From NCBI RefSeq assembly GCF_032854445.1, contig NC_088300.1, forward strand, positions 78,409,084 to 78,473,083: 64,000 nt of DNA. Direction: 5' to 3'. The stretch comes from Liolophura sinensis (taxonomy: Eukaryota; Mollusca; Polyplacophora; Chitonida; Chitonidae). Position 1 is the first letter of the stretch. Every line of letters begins with the position of its first letter. The notes beneath the pieces were generated by a model. It ran no database searches, was not told the DNA's origin, and was given only the letters and a program-made list of their open reading frames with translations. Position numbers and translations under genes: made by a program. Positions 13,926-29,100 of this stretch are shown here, piece by piece.

Positions 13926-14112
13926 CTTCAGAGAAGAGGTAATTGAGGAGGGGAAGCTTGGATGAGTGCTTCCTCCAGAGTCGAAGAATGTAGTCCTCCC
14001 AGCGGACCATTTTGCCCAGGATCAGCATGATGGGAATTGTCGGCAAGCCAATCAGCAGAAACAATGGGTCAGCTCGCTCCATTACATTCAACCCCTCTTT
14101 GTGCCCCAGAAC
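13926..14112 (-). CDS. MARCHF5: MARCHF5 coding exon 4 (second transmembrane helix)
   Basis: 187 bp. The acceptor reads CATCATGCAG/GTTCTG and the donor TCTGAAG/GTTGGT. It encodes residues 127-188: GHKEGLNVMERADP, a helix with LIGLPTIPIMLILG, then RWEDYILRLWRKHSSKLP. It ends in phase 1, as expected for the glycine codon that starts the next exon in the family. That next exon is not visible in the window. Confidence 0.95.
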
Positions 14113-17100
14113 CTGCATGATGAAAACAAGGCATTAATTGAAGACTATATTAGGATTTAATTACAGCACCACAGAAGAGTCACCCAGGAAACCTGCAATG
14201 GGATAGCTGGGTGTGTGAGGGCTGCAGTCACCAGAGAATGTTGGGGGATGCCATGATGTGTTCTCCCCAAAGTTACCATAAAGATTCAATTACAGGTCTC
14301 TTGCCTCAACCAGATGCTCAGCAATAATGACATATTGTTACGAATCCAATTTCATTGTGCTATAAACCAATGAGCAAAGCAGCCAACTCCAGGCCTTAGA
14401 GTCAACCAGTTGGCTCAGCATGGTTGGGTATGGTTGGTTACTGCTGGGTCATGGCTTACAGATATACATCAATCACTCAGAACTCATAAATCAAGGTCCT
14501 TCGAGATAACTAGAGACAATTCCAGACATCACAAGTTATTACAGTCACATCCACTATCCATCATCATATCAGCTTGCCTCACTACCCATAGAAAAACAAT
14601 TTTCACATTGCTCCAAAAATAATTTTCCGATATTCCTCTGATGTGATTAGGCAGTCTTTCCATCTCTGTTTAATATTTAATGAACAATGATAAACTAAAC
14701 AATTTTAGTGAACTCCATCTGAATGATGAAATTCCAGAAAAATACCAATACACTATTTTTTTACATCCTCATGCAAAATGAAACTTTTTCATCAATGACA
14801 AAGTTCAAAATGTTTTCTTTCCAGAAAATTTTCCAAAAGTGCATTACTTGGTTATCCGAACACCTTTTACACAGAAGCACTTGTGCAGTTGCCAAGCAAC
14901 CTCAAATACAGATCCCAAGTCAAGTGGCACTTAAAGAGAAAGCCATGACTCAGAGTCGTCAATACTTTACTATAACCACAGGGTATTTTTTGTTCTGTGT
15001 CTTTTCTCTTTCATTTTCTGAAAAAACGAAGTCAGTATCCATTCTACTGAGAAAAAACATTCATACTCTTTGAAAAAAGTCAGCTTACAAGTCATATGAA
15101 AAAATTTAAAAAATTACAAAACCAACCAAAAATATACATCCACATACTGACTAACTGATTTTGCCAGAGTCATTCTCAAGACGAGGCTGCCCAGAGAAAC
15201 CGGAGTGCCAAGAGAGGTGCTAGTATAAAAAAAATTTTCATGTTATTTGTTAACTTTCCTAAATGTGACATACAGACTTGCACACTGCAGACTTGTGATG
15301 TCTGAGATTCACAAACGTAAGACTGTGCAAACAACCATACAAGTACAACTAGGGCAAGGAGAGCCAGGATTTTCCAATTTCCGGTTTATGACCAGGACTG
15401 AATTAAGTCACACCTCATGTGCCTGGTGGTTAACAGTCGGACACCTAACACTGACCTACTTGTACATGTACATCCAGCTCCCATCAATTTACAACAGAGA
15501 GAGATAAAACTACATGTAGTTCTTTTATTGCATTAAATCTTCCAAACTGGACTTCAAACTTGCCCTTCATATTGATTTAGTTACTTTGTGTTTGATTGGT
15601 GTTTGATGCTACATTATTCTGAACTTATCAGATTGTGGTCATCTCTGGCTCACTAAAATGGTGCAGAGCGAAACATAATCCACATCACAAACCTGCATGT
15701 AAAACCAATGTCATGCCAGCATATGCTTGACCTAAACATGTCATATACTGAACTGGTCAAGGCACAATGGTCTGATGGTAGAACACAAAGCCAAGAAATG
15801 ACAAAACCCTAAAACTGTATACATGTACAATTGTGTTTCCATTATAGTCAGTGAAGAACATGTAGTTACACAAATACAAAAATGTATTTCAATAAAAACA
15901 GGTCAGCCAAATGTCAGTATATGATGAGTTGGTGTGTGGTATCTTTTTGCCATGACATTTCAGTGTGGCAGTAACTGTGCTCTTTGCATTTGCTACTTTA
16001 TGATATTATACAGACTGAGACTATTGGGAAAACCCAATATTACTTCAATAAAAAACTCAGTTTGTAATATGGGTGTAAATCATGTTAACTATGAAAACAT
16101 TCTGAGCTTGACCTACAGGTAAATCAATAAAATCTGTAGATGATGTAAGAAGAGACCACTCAGGCCAAACACAATCACAGCAAAGGAGACCACTTTCTCT
16201 TTCCAAAGAATAACCATTACTTTAATAGTCCATAGTACTGCTGAACTTGAGCTTGCTAGCTTCTCTACGCCACAAGAATGCCATGAAATACTGCAGCCTT
16301 TGACCCCATTTAGGGACAGTGTTGCATATTTAGCCCAGAAAGTGAAGTGATCTTTTGTTCACTCCCACACTACTCGTTCACTAACTTCACCATGTTCTAA
16401 GATGGGTCTAGTCCAGGTCAGAAATATGCAATCACAAAAGCATCCAGAGCTGGTTGTCATTAAGAAGAACCACATTTTATCAATAGCAGGCTTGATTGCT
16501 CATGGTGGAAATCCATTTAATGGAAGCTGAAGCGTGGCTGCTGGGCGTGGAGTGGTGGCACAAGCATTGAGCAGCGCTAAGCACCAATGAGCCGGCATGG
16601 CACAGCATGACCACCTGTGACGTGGGGTTCTGATCTTTGCTGACCCATAATAAATCAATCCCTCAACAAAACCCCTACGCTTGCTCAAGACAAAGCGCCT
16701 CCTGGCAAGCATTTGCTGCCCTGAGACTATGGGACGCTACCAGCCATGATCAAACCTTTAAAACCAGTGTAGGAATGTTGAGCTCAACTCCAGACAGTTT
16801 AACCCAGAGGGCTGCGGCCGTGGCAAGCAGATTCATTGATTGGTTTGTATCTGGGTATAAAGTAGACGACTTGCAGGGCTCATCTCTGCAGTGTCCTATA
16901 TGTGGATGAACTGTGCGTAGTACTGATTACATGCCCATATATCTGAGGCTTAATCAGACACAGGCAGCATAACCCACATCACATAAACATCGCACACTGG
17001 CCATAACATATACACTGTGCTATTATTCCATGAGTGCAGAACGATTTCTATGTGCATCATATGCACATAGAACCATTCATTTATTCCTTGTACATCTTGT

Positions 17101-20100
17101 CACTATATGTGTATCATTGTAATGTGTAGAGAGCGGCCAGAACCATTCATTTATTCTTTGCACATCTTTCCATGATATGGCTGTAATGTGTAGAGGGAGG
17201 CCAGAACCATTCATTTATTCCTTGTACATCTTGTAACTACATGTGTATCATTGCAATGTGTAGAGGGAGGCCAAAACCAGTTATTTGTTCCTTGTACATC
17301 TTGCCATTATATGGTTGGAATGTGTAGCAGGAGGCCAGAACCATTCATTTATTCTTTGTACATCTTGAAATTATATGGTTGGAATGTGTAGAGGGAGGCC
17401 AGAACCATTCATTTATTCTTTGTACATCTTGTCACTACATGTGTATCATTGTAATGTGTAGAGGGAGGACAAAACCATTCGTTTATTCCTTGCACATCTT
17501 TCCACTATATGGCTGTAATGTGTAGAGGGAGGCCAGAACCATTCATTTATTCCTTATACATCTTGTCACTACATGTGCATCATTGTAATGTGTAGAGGGA
17601 GGCCAGAACCATTCATTTATTCTTTGTACATCTTGCCATTATATGGTTGGAATGTGTAGAGGGAGGCCAGAACCATTCATTTACTTTTTTTACATCTTGT
17701 CACTACATGTGTACCATTGTAATGTCTAGAGGGAGGCCAAAACTACTCATTTATTCCTTGCACATCTTTCCACTATATGGCTGTAATGTAAATGTAATTC
17801 ATTTATTCTTTGTACATCTTGCCACCATAATCATTCATTCCTTTCAAATCTTGTCACAATATGGCTGTACGGTGTAGTGGAAAGCCATAATCATTCATTC
17901 ATTCCTTTCAAATCTTGTCACAATATGGCTGTACTGTGTAGTGGAAAGCCATAATCATTCATTCATTCCTTTCAAATCTTGTCACAATATGGCTGTACTG
18001 TGTAGTGGAAGGCCATAATCATTCATTCAAATCTTGTCACAATATGGCTGTACTGTGTAGTGGAAAGCCATAATCATTCATTCAAATCTTGTCACAATAT
18101 GGCTGTACTGTGTAGTGGAAAGCCATAATCATTCATTCATTCCTTTCAAATCTTGTCACAATATGGCTGTACTGTGTAGTGGAAAGCTATAATCATTCAT
18201 TCATTCACTCCCTCCTAATCTGCAGATGTTGTAATCAAGGATGAAATGAAAAGGAGAATCACAATTCATGATGTGCTCATTTAAAACTGCACACTGCAAA
18301 CTGTGTACAAGTAGATACACTGTACCACGCACACTTTGAGTACAACTACATACACTGTATCACGCACACTTTGAGTACAACTACATACACTGTATCAGGC
18401 AAACTCTGAGTACTATCAGATACTAATTTTCTGAACAATAATTATGTCCAAGTGCAACTTTTATCTTCCACTTCACTGTGCAAAGCCTCAAATATCTGAA
18501 CCACAGACACAATTCATCATGAGTCCAAAAACTGTACCTCTTCACATTTTTTGTCAAGGCATAACTGAGACTCTATATTTGAATCGCTCAATACATGTTT
18601 ACTGTCTGACACCAGTCCGGTTCAATCAATACGGTGATGTCACTCACACAGAAGATGGTTCATACACGTTAGATATGGGCTGCAGCAAACTCCAGCAGCT
18701 TACCCAGTAACACCACGGGGGTTATCATCACTGGAACATGGAGGAGAGTAAACAGGAACATTACATAATACATAACATACATTTAACACCATGGGGGCTA
18801 TCATCACTGGAACACGGAGGAGAATAAACAGGAACATTACATAATACATAACATACATTTAACACCATGGGGGCTATCATCACTGGAACATGGAGGAGAG
18901 TAAACAGGAACATTACATAACACATAACATACATTTAACACCACGTGGGCTATCATCACTGGAACATGGAGGAGAATAAACAGGAACATTACATAATACA
19001 TAACATACATTTAACACCACAGGGGCTATCATCACTGGAACACGGAGGAGAATAAACAGGAACATTACATAATACATTATACACCACAGGGGCTATCATC
19101 ACTGGAACATGGCGGAGAATAAACAGGAACATTACATAATACATAACATACATTTAACACCATGGGGGCTATCATCACTGGAACATGGCAGAGAGTAAAC
19201 AGGAACATTACATAATACATAACATACATTTAACACCATGGGGGCTATCATCACTGGAACATGGAGGAGAATAAAAAGGAACATTACATAATACATAACA
19301 TACATTTAACACCATGGGGGCTATCATCACTGGAACATGGAGGAGAATAAACAGGAACATTACAAAATACATAACATACATTTAACACCACGGGGGTTAT
19401 CATCACTGGAACATGGAGGAGAATAAACAGGAACATTACATAATACATAACATACATTTAACACCACAGGAGCTATCATCACTGGAACATGGAGGAGAAT
19501 AAACAGGAACATTACATAATACATAACATACATTACATAATATCCCACTCGCACTGAACATAAAGTTATCACCATGAAGTATCTCATGTTCCAACTTAGA
19601 CAAGACAAATTTGTTAGCAGGGTCCAATCATGCTCTGGTTATCCTGATGAATTTGTATGGCATAATCTGAAACCAACTTTATGCGGACCTTACCAGGTAC
19701 ATATACCTTTCAACTCTCAACAGGCAGATCAATTAATGAGCAGAAGGCTTGTTCAGTTATGATTTGAGATATCATTAATTTCAGATCTTCAACCACGCCT
19801 ATCACACTTCCACGCCTATCACACTCCCATGCCTATCTCATTCCCATGCCTATCACACACCCCACACCTATTACACTTCTACGCCTATCACACCCCCACA
19901 CCTATCACACTCCTGCGCCTAACACATTCCCATGCCCATCACACTCCCATGCCTATCACACTCCCATGCCTATCAAATTCCCATACCTATCACACTCCTG
20001 CGCCTATCACACTCCCATGCCTATCGCACTCCCATGCCTAGCACACTCCAATGCCTATCAAATTCCCATACCTATCACACTCCTGGGCCTATCACATTCA

Positions 20101-23100
20101 CATGCCTATCACACTCCCATGCCTATCACACTCCCGTACCTATCACACTCCCATGCCTATCACATCCGCATGCCTATCACACTCCCACACCTATCACACT
20201 TCTACACCTATCACACCCCATGTCTATCACACTCCTGAACATAACACCTAATGCCTGAGACCACAAAAATGTATGATGATTTCTGGGTGGGGGAGACTGG
20301 GTAGAAGCCAGAGGAAACCACTGCACCAATACCAGTCCTCTACCAGATTTAATGCTTAGATGAACTGAGAAAACCCAGACACAGAGCTACCCATGTAACA
20401 ATAACCTCGTCTTAACCAGTGATTCCTTGCCAATTACCTACAAATGTTCTTGCAACAACAAGGCATTCAGAGAATCCCACCAGCTTGCCTGCTATAGCAG
20501 TCAACTAGACAATGAAAACAGAATAAAAGTTGTTGTGGTGCTATTGTTGGGAGTTCATGCACAAAATGGAGGCAGTGGCCTATGATTTGTAAATTGTAAA
20601 ATGCATGTGGCAATCCACGAACAATTCCAATGCTGTGAATGGCTGAGCAAATGTTGAGCTATGGTAGTAAATAAACTTCATTGTGGGGTGTTCAAGGTCC
20701 AATTCACTGGAGTAGTCTTTGATATGCAAATCCCATCCCATGCTTTCTACAGATACTGTGTATACCATGATAAACTGGTATACTACAAGGTAAATTCTTG
20801 TACTTTTTGTAAAGGTACAAAAAGCTTATCTAGGTACGTGATTGCATAGGAAACTGTATCCCTACAGCTTGTCGAAATCCATGTAACAGGAGAACAGAAT
20901 GAAGTCAATCTGAATGTGTGCATGATGTCCACAAAACAGGAAAATGGTAAAATCATCACAGGAACCCAATACTCTTCTTGTTCTCCTTCATGCAGGTAGT
21001 CATGTGCATAAAACTTGATTACAAACATGGTAAATCTGGCAAAGTCCATAAATCTCATTTCTACAAAACATGTTTACTACAGAAAACAAATTGAAGTTTA
21101 TATAACTGGTAAATCTTTTAATTGAAAGTCTATCAATTAAAATCATTAAAATATCATTCACAAAGCTTATAAAACTAAACCCTTGTAGATGTACACAGAT
21201 GAAAAGAAATATAAAAAAAAAACATAACCTTCTATTGCTGTGCACTGGAGATCCACGTATGATTTCCATTATACAGGAGCTAAAAAACAAAAAAAGCTTA
21301 ACCTGCCATCTGGGAGTGTGCATTTAAACACCATACCTTAAACTACAAATTGGGGCCTCCGTGGCTCAGTTGGTTAGCGCGCTAGCGCAGCGTAATGACC
21401 CAGTAATCTCTCACCAATGCAGTCGCTGAGAGTTCAAGTCCAGCTCATGCTGGCTTCCTCTCCGGCCGTACATGGGAAGGTCTGCCAGCAACCTGCGGAT
21501 GGTCGTGGGTTTCCCCCGGGCTGTGCCCGGTTTCCACCCACCATAATGCTGGCCGCCGTTGTATAAGTGAAATATTCTTGAGTACGGCATAAAACATCAA
21601 TCAAATAAATAAATAAATTAAACCACAAAGTAAAAAATGATGCCTCACCTTTAATCCAAGTGCGATAGCCCAATATACAACAGCTAAAAGAAAGCTTCAC
21701 CTTTCATCAAGAATGTGCATTTACACACCAGACATTAGACTGGGGTGCAAAAAAGAAAGGCCTAACCTTCAATACATGTATGACAGCCCGATATACAAGC
21801 GCTAAAAAAAGGCTTAACCTTCCAACCGAGCACGTGCATTTACACACTATACCTTAAACTAGAGATCCAAACAAAACAGCTTAATCTTCAATCAATGAAT
21901 GAGAGCCAACTCACTTGACTTTAATAGAGTTTAGTGTTTACTTAGCACCTCTCACAATACCTCACCTTACTTCATACAGGTGAGCTAAAAATTCCAAAAT
22001 AAAGTTAATGTTGCAATATCTCAGACACACTGATCCTGAAAAAAATAGCTCTGAAATCTACTTGAAATCTACAAAATGCTAAATATGGCCCTTGACGAAG
22101 ATCAGGGGCAGGTTTCATGAAAAATTTTTAAGTGGGATTTTACACTTAGCTTCCCAAAACCGGCCCCTGATCTTCGTCAAGGGCCATATTCAGGATTTTG
22201 TAGATTTTATGTAGATTTCAGAGCTATTTTTTTCAGGATCATTGTGTCCGAGATATTGTAACATTAAATTTATTTTGGAATTTTTAGCTCACCTGTATGA
22301 AGTAAGGTGAGGTATTGTGAGAGGGGCTAAGTAAACACTAAACTCTATTAAAGTCAAGTGAGTTTCATCAAAGTTTACTAAGTTCAAAACGCACGAAACT
22401 CTCAGTTAGCTTGAACGCAGATGTAAAGTTGGCTTAGAAACAAAATGGCAGCAATTCCTTCAGTGTACTTAAAAGAGAGGCTCACTGTTGACTTTGGCCA
22501 TCAGTCAGCTGAATGTAACGTGCGTTAGTCGGTCTTCTCATCCAAGTAAATTAGAAGGTGAATTGAGGCGTCACAAACAGGTAAATGTCACATCAAGTGA
22601 GAAATACATCCTTTGAGAACAAGTTTTCCGTTGTCCTTCAAACAATTAATTACTGTTTCCACCAATTAGTTTAATTATTCCCCCAAAAGAATGTAATTTT
22701 CAGAATTACAATCCAAGTTATTTCAATACAACAGCGCAACAACACAGGCATTTTTCCCTCTTAATGTAGAAGAGTTCTGTGAAGGCCCCATCTAAGATTA
22801 AAAATAATTTCACTTAGCTAAGTTTACTTGATAATGTTTGGTGGAATGCAATTTCTCTGACTTAAAAGTACACTTCGGTAAGTAAGCTTAGAAGCCACTT
22901 GATCTAAGCAAACTTCCATTAATACAGTAAATAAGGCAGAAACATTCTGAAAGTGCATTTTTATGTACCGGTACCAAACTTCGGGTGAAATAAACAATTT
23001 AATAGGTGTGAAGAGATTTAAGCCTAACACATGCAGACTTTGCAACTGGCAGCTAGTCTGTAGTTTTGGCAATTGGAAGCTCATCTTGGTGTCTGATCAA

Positions 23101-26100
23101 ATTAGTAGTCGACCAGAGCACTCCTGCGGACTTGAAGTGGTGGGGTGAGGAGCTCTTGCTCAGAATTGAACACAGTCTTCTTTCCTCTGATTCTATTTTA
23201 ATAAGCATTCAACTACATGTACCCAAGAATCTGTTGACTTAGACTGTGCATGCTGTTTTCACCGACAAAGTGCACATACGTGTTCTCAACTGATGCCATA
23301 CAAGTGTCAAACAAACTAGGCCAATGACACCAGAACTTATCAAATTTGTTCCTCTGTTCCAGACGACTTTGTTCCTCTGTACCTGAAGACTTACCAGCAG
23401 TAACTGTAGGACCAACAATATGATAGTATTTACAAGTTATTCATATATTACTCCTCCTCATGTTCAAACAGATATGATATTTTATTGGTACTCAGTGACT
23501 ACAAATTATTCCATCAGTTGAGGCTGTATTTAATATTCTCCCAATGAAAGTGGGACTCATTAAACCCCTCTAGTCATTAATGCTGTTGACATATTTCTGT
23601 TATAGCTAACCACTGCTGTTGCTGAGACCAAACACTGTAGGGTTAAAACACATGTAGCAGAACAACAAGACAACAAGGGTGATGTATCCCTTGAGTAATC
23701 CTGTATTTCTGGGCTCAAACCAGCAAAAAGTAATATACTTTAAATGCTGTCAAAGATGTTTACTAAGCTTTATGCACCATTATGTATTTCATAGTTGACA
23801 TGTCACATGAGCCTGCTCAGATACGAGCTGACGGTAAATCTCCCACCAGCGCAATCTGACTGAATGCCCATCTTTACCACCTCATGATTAGCAGCTATGA
23901 ACTTTTGACACCCTGAATCAATACAAAAGCTTCATCTAAGACGATACTAATGAGGACTATCCATCGTGTCCAGCCACCACCAATAACAATGGATTATTCT
24001 GGATTAGTCCCATGTAACTGATAAAATTAACCTAACTAATTAAGCAATTCAATAAGGATGTCTCCTACAACGCTGAAGGAAATGGACCGCTAGCTGTGAA
24101 AACACTACCACCTAGGCCCCAATGTACTTGACAACACCATCCTCCTTCTTCCTCCTGCCCCTCTGGGAAGGTTGATGGAGTGAAGCATTAAGCAAGGTTG
24201 AGGGTATCTAAGCTCCACAAGCGATGTCCCTTCCATGGGTGGGGACCAAAGCACTCTAGAGCAACCCCTCACATTTTATTGATTGATTGATTTGTACTTA
24301 ACACTGTCACCGGCTCTTGTACCTGGGGCAACAATGATTGTATGTGTGTCCTTGTTTGTGGAGCGTAGAGGCCCCACCCTAGCATTAATCACCTCCCCAG
24401 CTACCTATGGATGGCAGCGCCCACAATTTGGTTCTGTCATCAATTTTCAGTGTGATCATGTTCACACCGCATCAGACAAACCATGTCGGCATGACCTGGT
24501 CTCATCAAGAATTAATTTGGAAAATAAAAGAACATGAAAACCACTGCCTTTTACATGCCATGCAAAACATGCATAATTAGCCATTGGTCTTCAATGGTGT
24601 TACTGCAGATGGCTGCTGGAAGGTGCATCAGTGATAGTTTGTCATGTTACCTGACAGCAGCGACATTTCAGTAAACTGATACAATTATACACGCAGTTTT
24701 GTCTTTTCCTGAGTCAATTTAAATTTTTGCAAATTTAGTGGTAAAAATGCAATATACATATACCTCCAGGCTTATGACGTCTACACAGTATTTATGTATT
24801 TATTTGATTGGTGTTTTACTCAAGAATATTTCAGTTATATGACGGCGGCCAGCATTATGGTGGGAGAAAATCAGGCAGAGCCATGAGCATCTACACAGTA
24901 CTAATTGTTTTGTAAATCCTATTTCAGAAGGACACTGTCATAAATAGATTATGCTTCCAAGGAGTGGTTTAAATACTTTTGTTGACAAAATTCATAGGAG
25001 AAACGCAGTGAGCTGCCATGAACACAACAGCCCAGTCTACACTGGTTCTCATGTGTAATTACATGTACATATTCTACACCATCAACAAAAGTACTACATA
25101 CACAAGCACATATTACACACCATCCACAAAAGTACTACATACACATGTACATATTCTACACCATCCACAAAAGTACTACATACACATGTACATATTCTAC
25201 ACCATCCACAAAAGTACTACATATACATGTACATATTCTACACCATCCACAAAAGTACTACATATACATGTACATATTCTACACCATCCATAAAAGTACT
25301 GCATACACATGTACATATTCTACACCATCCACAAAAGTACTACATACACATGTACATATTCTACACCATCCATAAAAGTACTACATATACATGTACATAT
25401 TCTACACCATCCACAAAAGTACCACAGATACATGTACATATTCTACACCATCTATAAAAGTACCACAGATACATATGTACATATTCTACACCATCCACAA
25501 AAGTACTACATACACATGTACATATTCTACACCATCCACAAAAGTACTGCATACACATGTACATATTCTACACCATCCACAAAAGTACTACATACACATG
25601 TACATATTCTACACCATCCATAAAAGTACTACATATACATGTACATATTCTACACCATCCACAAAAGTACCACAGATACATGTACATATTCTACACCATC
25701 TATAAAAGTACCACAGATACACATGTACATATTCTACACCATCCACAAAAGTACTACATATACATGTACATATTCTACACCATCCACAAAAGTACTACAT
25801 ACACATGTACATATTCTACACCATCCACAAAAGTACTGCATACACATGTACATATTCTACACCATCCACAAAAGTAATACATACACATGTACATATTCTA
25901 CACCATCCACAAAAGTACTACATATACATGTACATATTCTACAACATCCACAAAAGTACTACATACACATGTACATATTCTACACCATCCACAAAAGTAA
26001 TACATACACATGTACATATTCTACACCATCCACAAAAGTACTGCATATACATGTACATATTCTACACCATCCACAAAAGTACTACATACACATGTACATC

Positions 26101-29100
26101 TCCTGACTTTTGTTTCTTTGGGTTCAGTTTTCTGTCATTTTTAAGACTCGAGTTCAAGGGCTGTGAAATGGGCCTATTGCTCTTCTTTTATTTTCATTTT
26201 TCTTGTAACTAGAAGACCAATGGTCTTCTAGTACAATTCATTGGTCTTCTCCATCCACAAAGGACGTATCAGTTATTTCTGTCTGTAATAGAGGGCCCGG
26301 CCTCAAATCATTATGACATGACTTTAAAGAGAACGCAATGCACCAGAACACCATATTATGATAAACTGTAAGACTGTACACATTTTCCCAAAATTGTTTT
26401 TTGCAACTAAGTCATTTACATTTCTATTTGTTCGGTTAGTATGAGCATGAAAAATCTTCATTATTTGTGCCACTACCGTATGTGGCTACAGATCAAGGCA
26501 ACAAACCATAATACAATACATGATTAGGTTCTTACATTGTATAGTTGTATTCTTTATTTTCACCATTCTGGTGACTAAAAAAGCGCTCAATTGCTGTAAG
26601 ATAGGTCTAAATATTACTTGGAGCTGTTAAATATATGCCTACCTTACATGGTGTAAATCTTTTCGCTACATATGCCATCAAAGGCAATCAAGGTATGTGA
26701 CATTTACCGTTACATTCCTCAAAATAGCCAAGCACATTCGATAACCTTTTGTGGCACGAAAATAAACGAATAATAAATGAAAGCCCGACTCCAAACAAAA
26801 TTAAAATTTTTGTTCAATGTAAAATCGTACCATATAAATCCCAACAAAACAATGAAGAAAACATCCTGAAAGGAAGTTAATATTTGACCATAACATTTTG
26901 TTAAGTACACTGACATGTAGTACTTGGGGCAAACTACTTCCGGCAATTTCTTCACATTTTTTCATGCCTCTATAATGAGCCTCTGCCGATTCTCACCAAC
27001 AGACCCACGTGCAATATCTTCAACACAAAGAAAAGAGCCGAAAATCCCTGTGCCAAATGGATGTCTTTCTTATTAAACTATTAATAAAAGTGAAAAAGAG
27101 ACAGGAATAAACATCAGTGTTTGATGCTACATCACCTCGTACTAACAGCACATACAACATGTAACTACATATACAACATTAGTGGCAACAGCAGTTTGCA
27201 GGAGAGGTCTGCATCAAGCAGTGCCTATGCATGTACACATAGCTGTGGGACAAGGGTCTATTTTCTGGAACTTGCTCACTTTCCAACATCCTCATTTGAA
27301 TGTACATGCATACACCAGAGAACAAAAGGAGAAAAACTGTTCACATATACCTGCATGACTGTCACAGCTCCGTATGTGACTGCTGTCCAGTAAACTGACC
27401 CAATAAATATTCCTCCAGCCACAAATGGACACATCTTGTAAATAATACGGTCCACAACATCCATCACATACAGAACTGGTCCTGTAACAATCAATCGTGG
27501 TGTCAATTAAGAGGGTTTTACATGCAAGAGGGTCTAACTTCTAACTGTTCACTAAAGATTCAGTATTTGATGATGTTGGTGAATCTCAAGAAAGAAAAAT
27601 GTGGATCACTTTAGCATAAAGGAGGACCCAAAATATGTATTTATTTGATAGGTCTTTTACATCATACTAAAGAATATCATGTATACATGTACATTATGGT
27701 GGGAGGAAACCAAGCACAGCCCTGGAGAGCTAGAATATTCAACCTTCACAACTACAAAACTACAAGTACATTTATTCTGAAACTATATAACAAGTCCAGT
27801 TTTCCTAGCATGACCTTCCATGGCTTTGTATCAGAATTTGTTCCAGAACTCTAATCAACCTGTACAGACTGTGACTGTCAAATTAAATAAGGAATGTTAT
27901 TAATAACTGACATAGCCTACTGTGAATGTTGAATATTTCTGGGTATATATAAAATAACAATGATAAAACTAATTTAAAGCATACACATAATTCAAGGTAT
28001 GGTTATAAGTGGTATCAAACATATCCAGCCCTAACCTAGTACTGTTCTTTTAAAAGAAAAGACAACAAATAATAGAACTCATATTATTTCGGAAGAGGGA
28101 CAGAAAACAACCTAAACAGCCAGAGGCTTTCTTTTCTGATGCGCTTTGTAATTCTATAAATCAACATTTAATCTAGGATTCTTACCAGGCAATCGGATAT
28201 ACCATGTTTATAGACCAACCTGAAACACATTCCTGCATCACTCAATCACGTGACCAGAAACAGCTGCATGTTCCAGTTTTAGAAATAACGAATAGAAACA
28301 ATGGGTTACAACTGATAACGTGAAGGTGATTATGACTATCTCAATGCGCAAAATTTTCCTCACTATATCAGAAAAAAAATCATTAAGGTATCCTGTGCTT
28401 TTTAAACTTTCTGTGGCAACATTTTATGCTTGCTTAAATACATATGATGTAGTGTTGTTTCTTAAAATGGTTTCAAGAATGATAAATTAAGATGTACAGC
28501 ATAAAATTTACCTAAAGTTGGAAAGACAATTAAATACTCTGTGTTACACTGTGGACAGCTGACTTTGGTAGTTGTGTTTCCCTTTTGTTTCTCATCGATC
28601 CATCGCTGTAAACAACACTGATGAACCCATTTGGTTGTGCCACGACACCTACAGGGGCGTGTCCACGGGAGATCACGATCATCTTCCTCAGTAGCAAAAC
28701 AAACCCAGCAGGACCTCCTAACACAGAAATCCATTCAAATGTATCAAATACTGTACTAAAACTGCACCAAATAAATGTCTATATATGTAATGTTTGATGA
28801 CCACTTCATACATAATGATTTAAGAGAAAACAATAATATCAGTTTGTGGATACAAGCAAGACCAGAGCAAAATTCAAATGTCATGGATATTATCACATTT
28901 TTGGGGTCGTCTTAAACATAAACAAGAGTTTCATCTATAAATATAACCTGCATTCCTAAATGAAAATAGCATGTTCTTAAATTGGACTGGCACAAAAATT
29001 ATTTTCTTAAATCTTCTTAAACGTTAAGACAGTTTAAGAAAAGTTTCATGAAAATTAAAAATTCTTGTGTGACCCCCTTTTAAGAAAATCTTGTTTGTAT

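Noticed and set aside
21351-21450. tRNA gene
   Set aside because: A- and B-box-like motifs are present, but the sequence is the head of a SINE with a tail and target-site duplication, and no proper cloverleaf forms.
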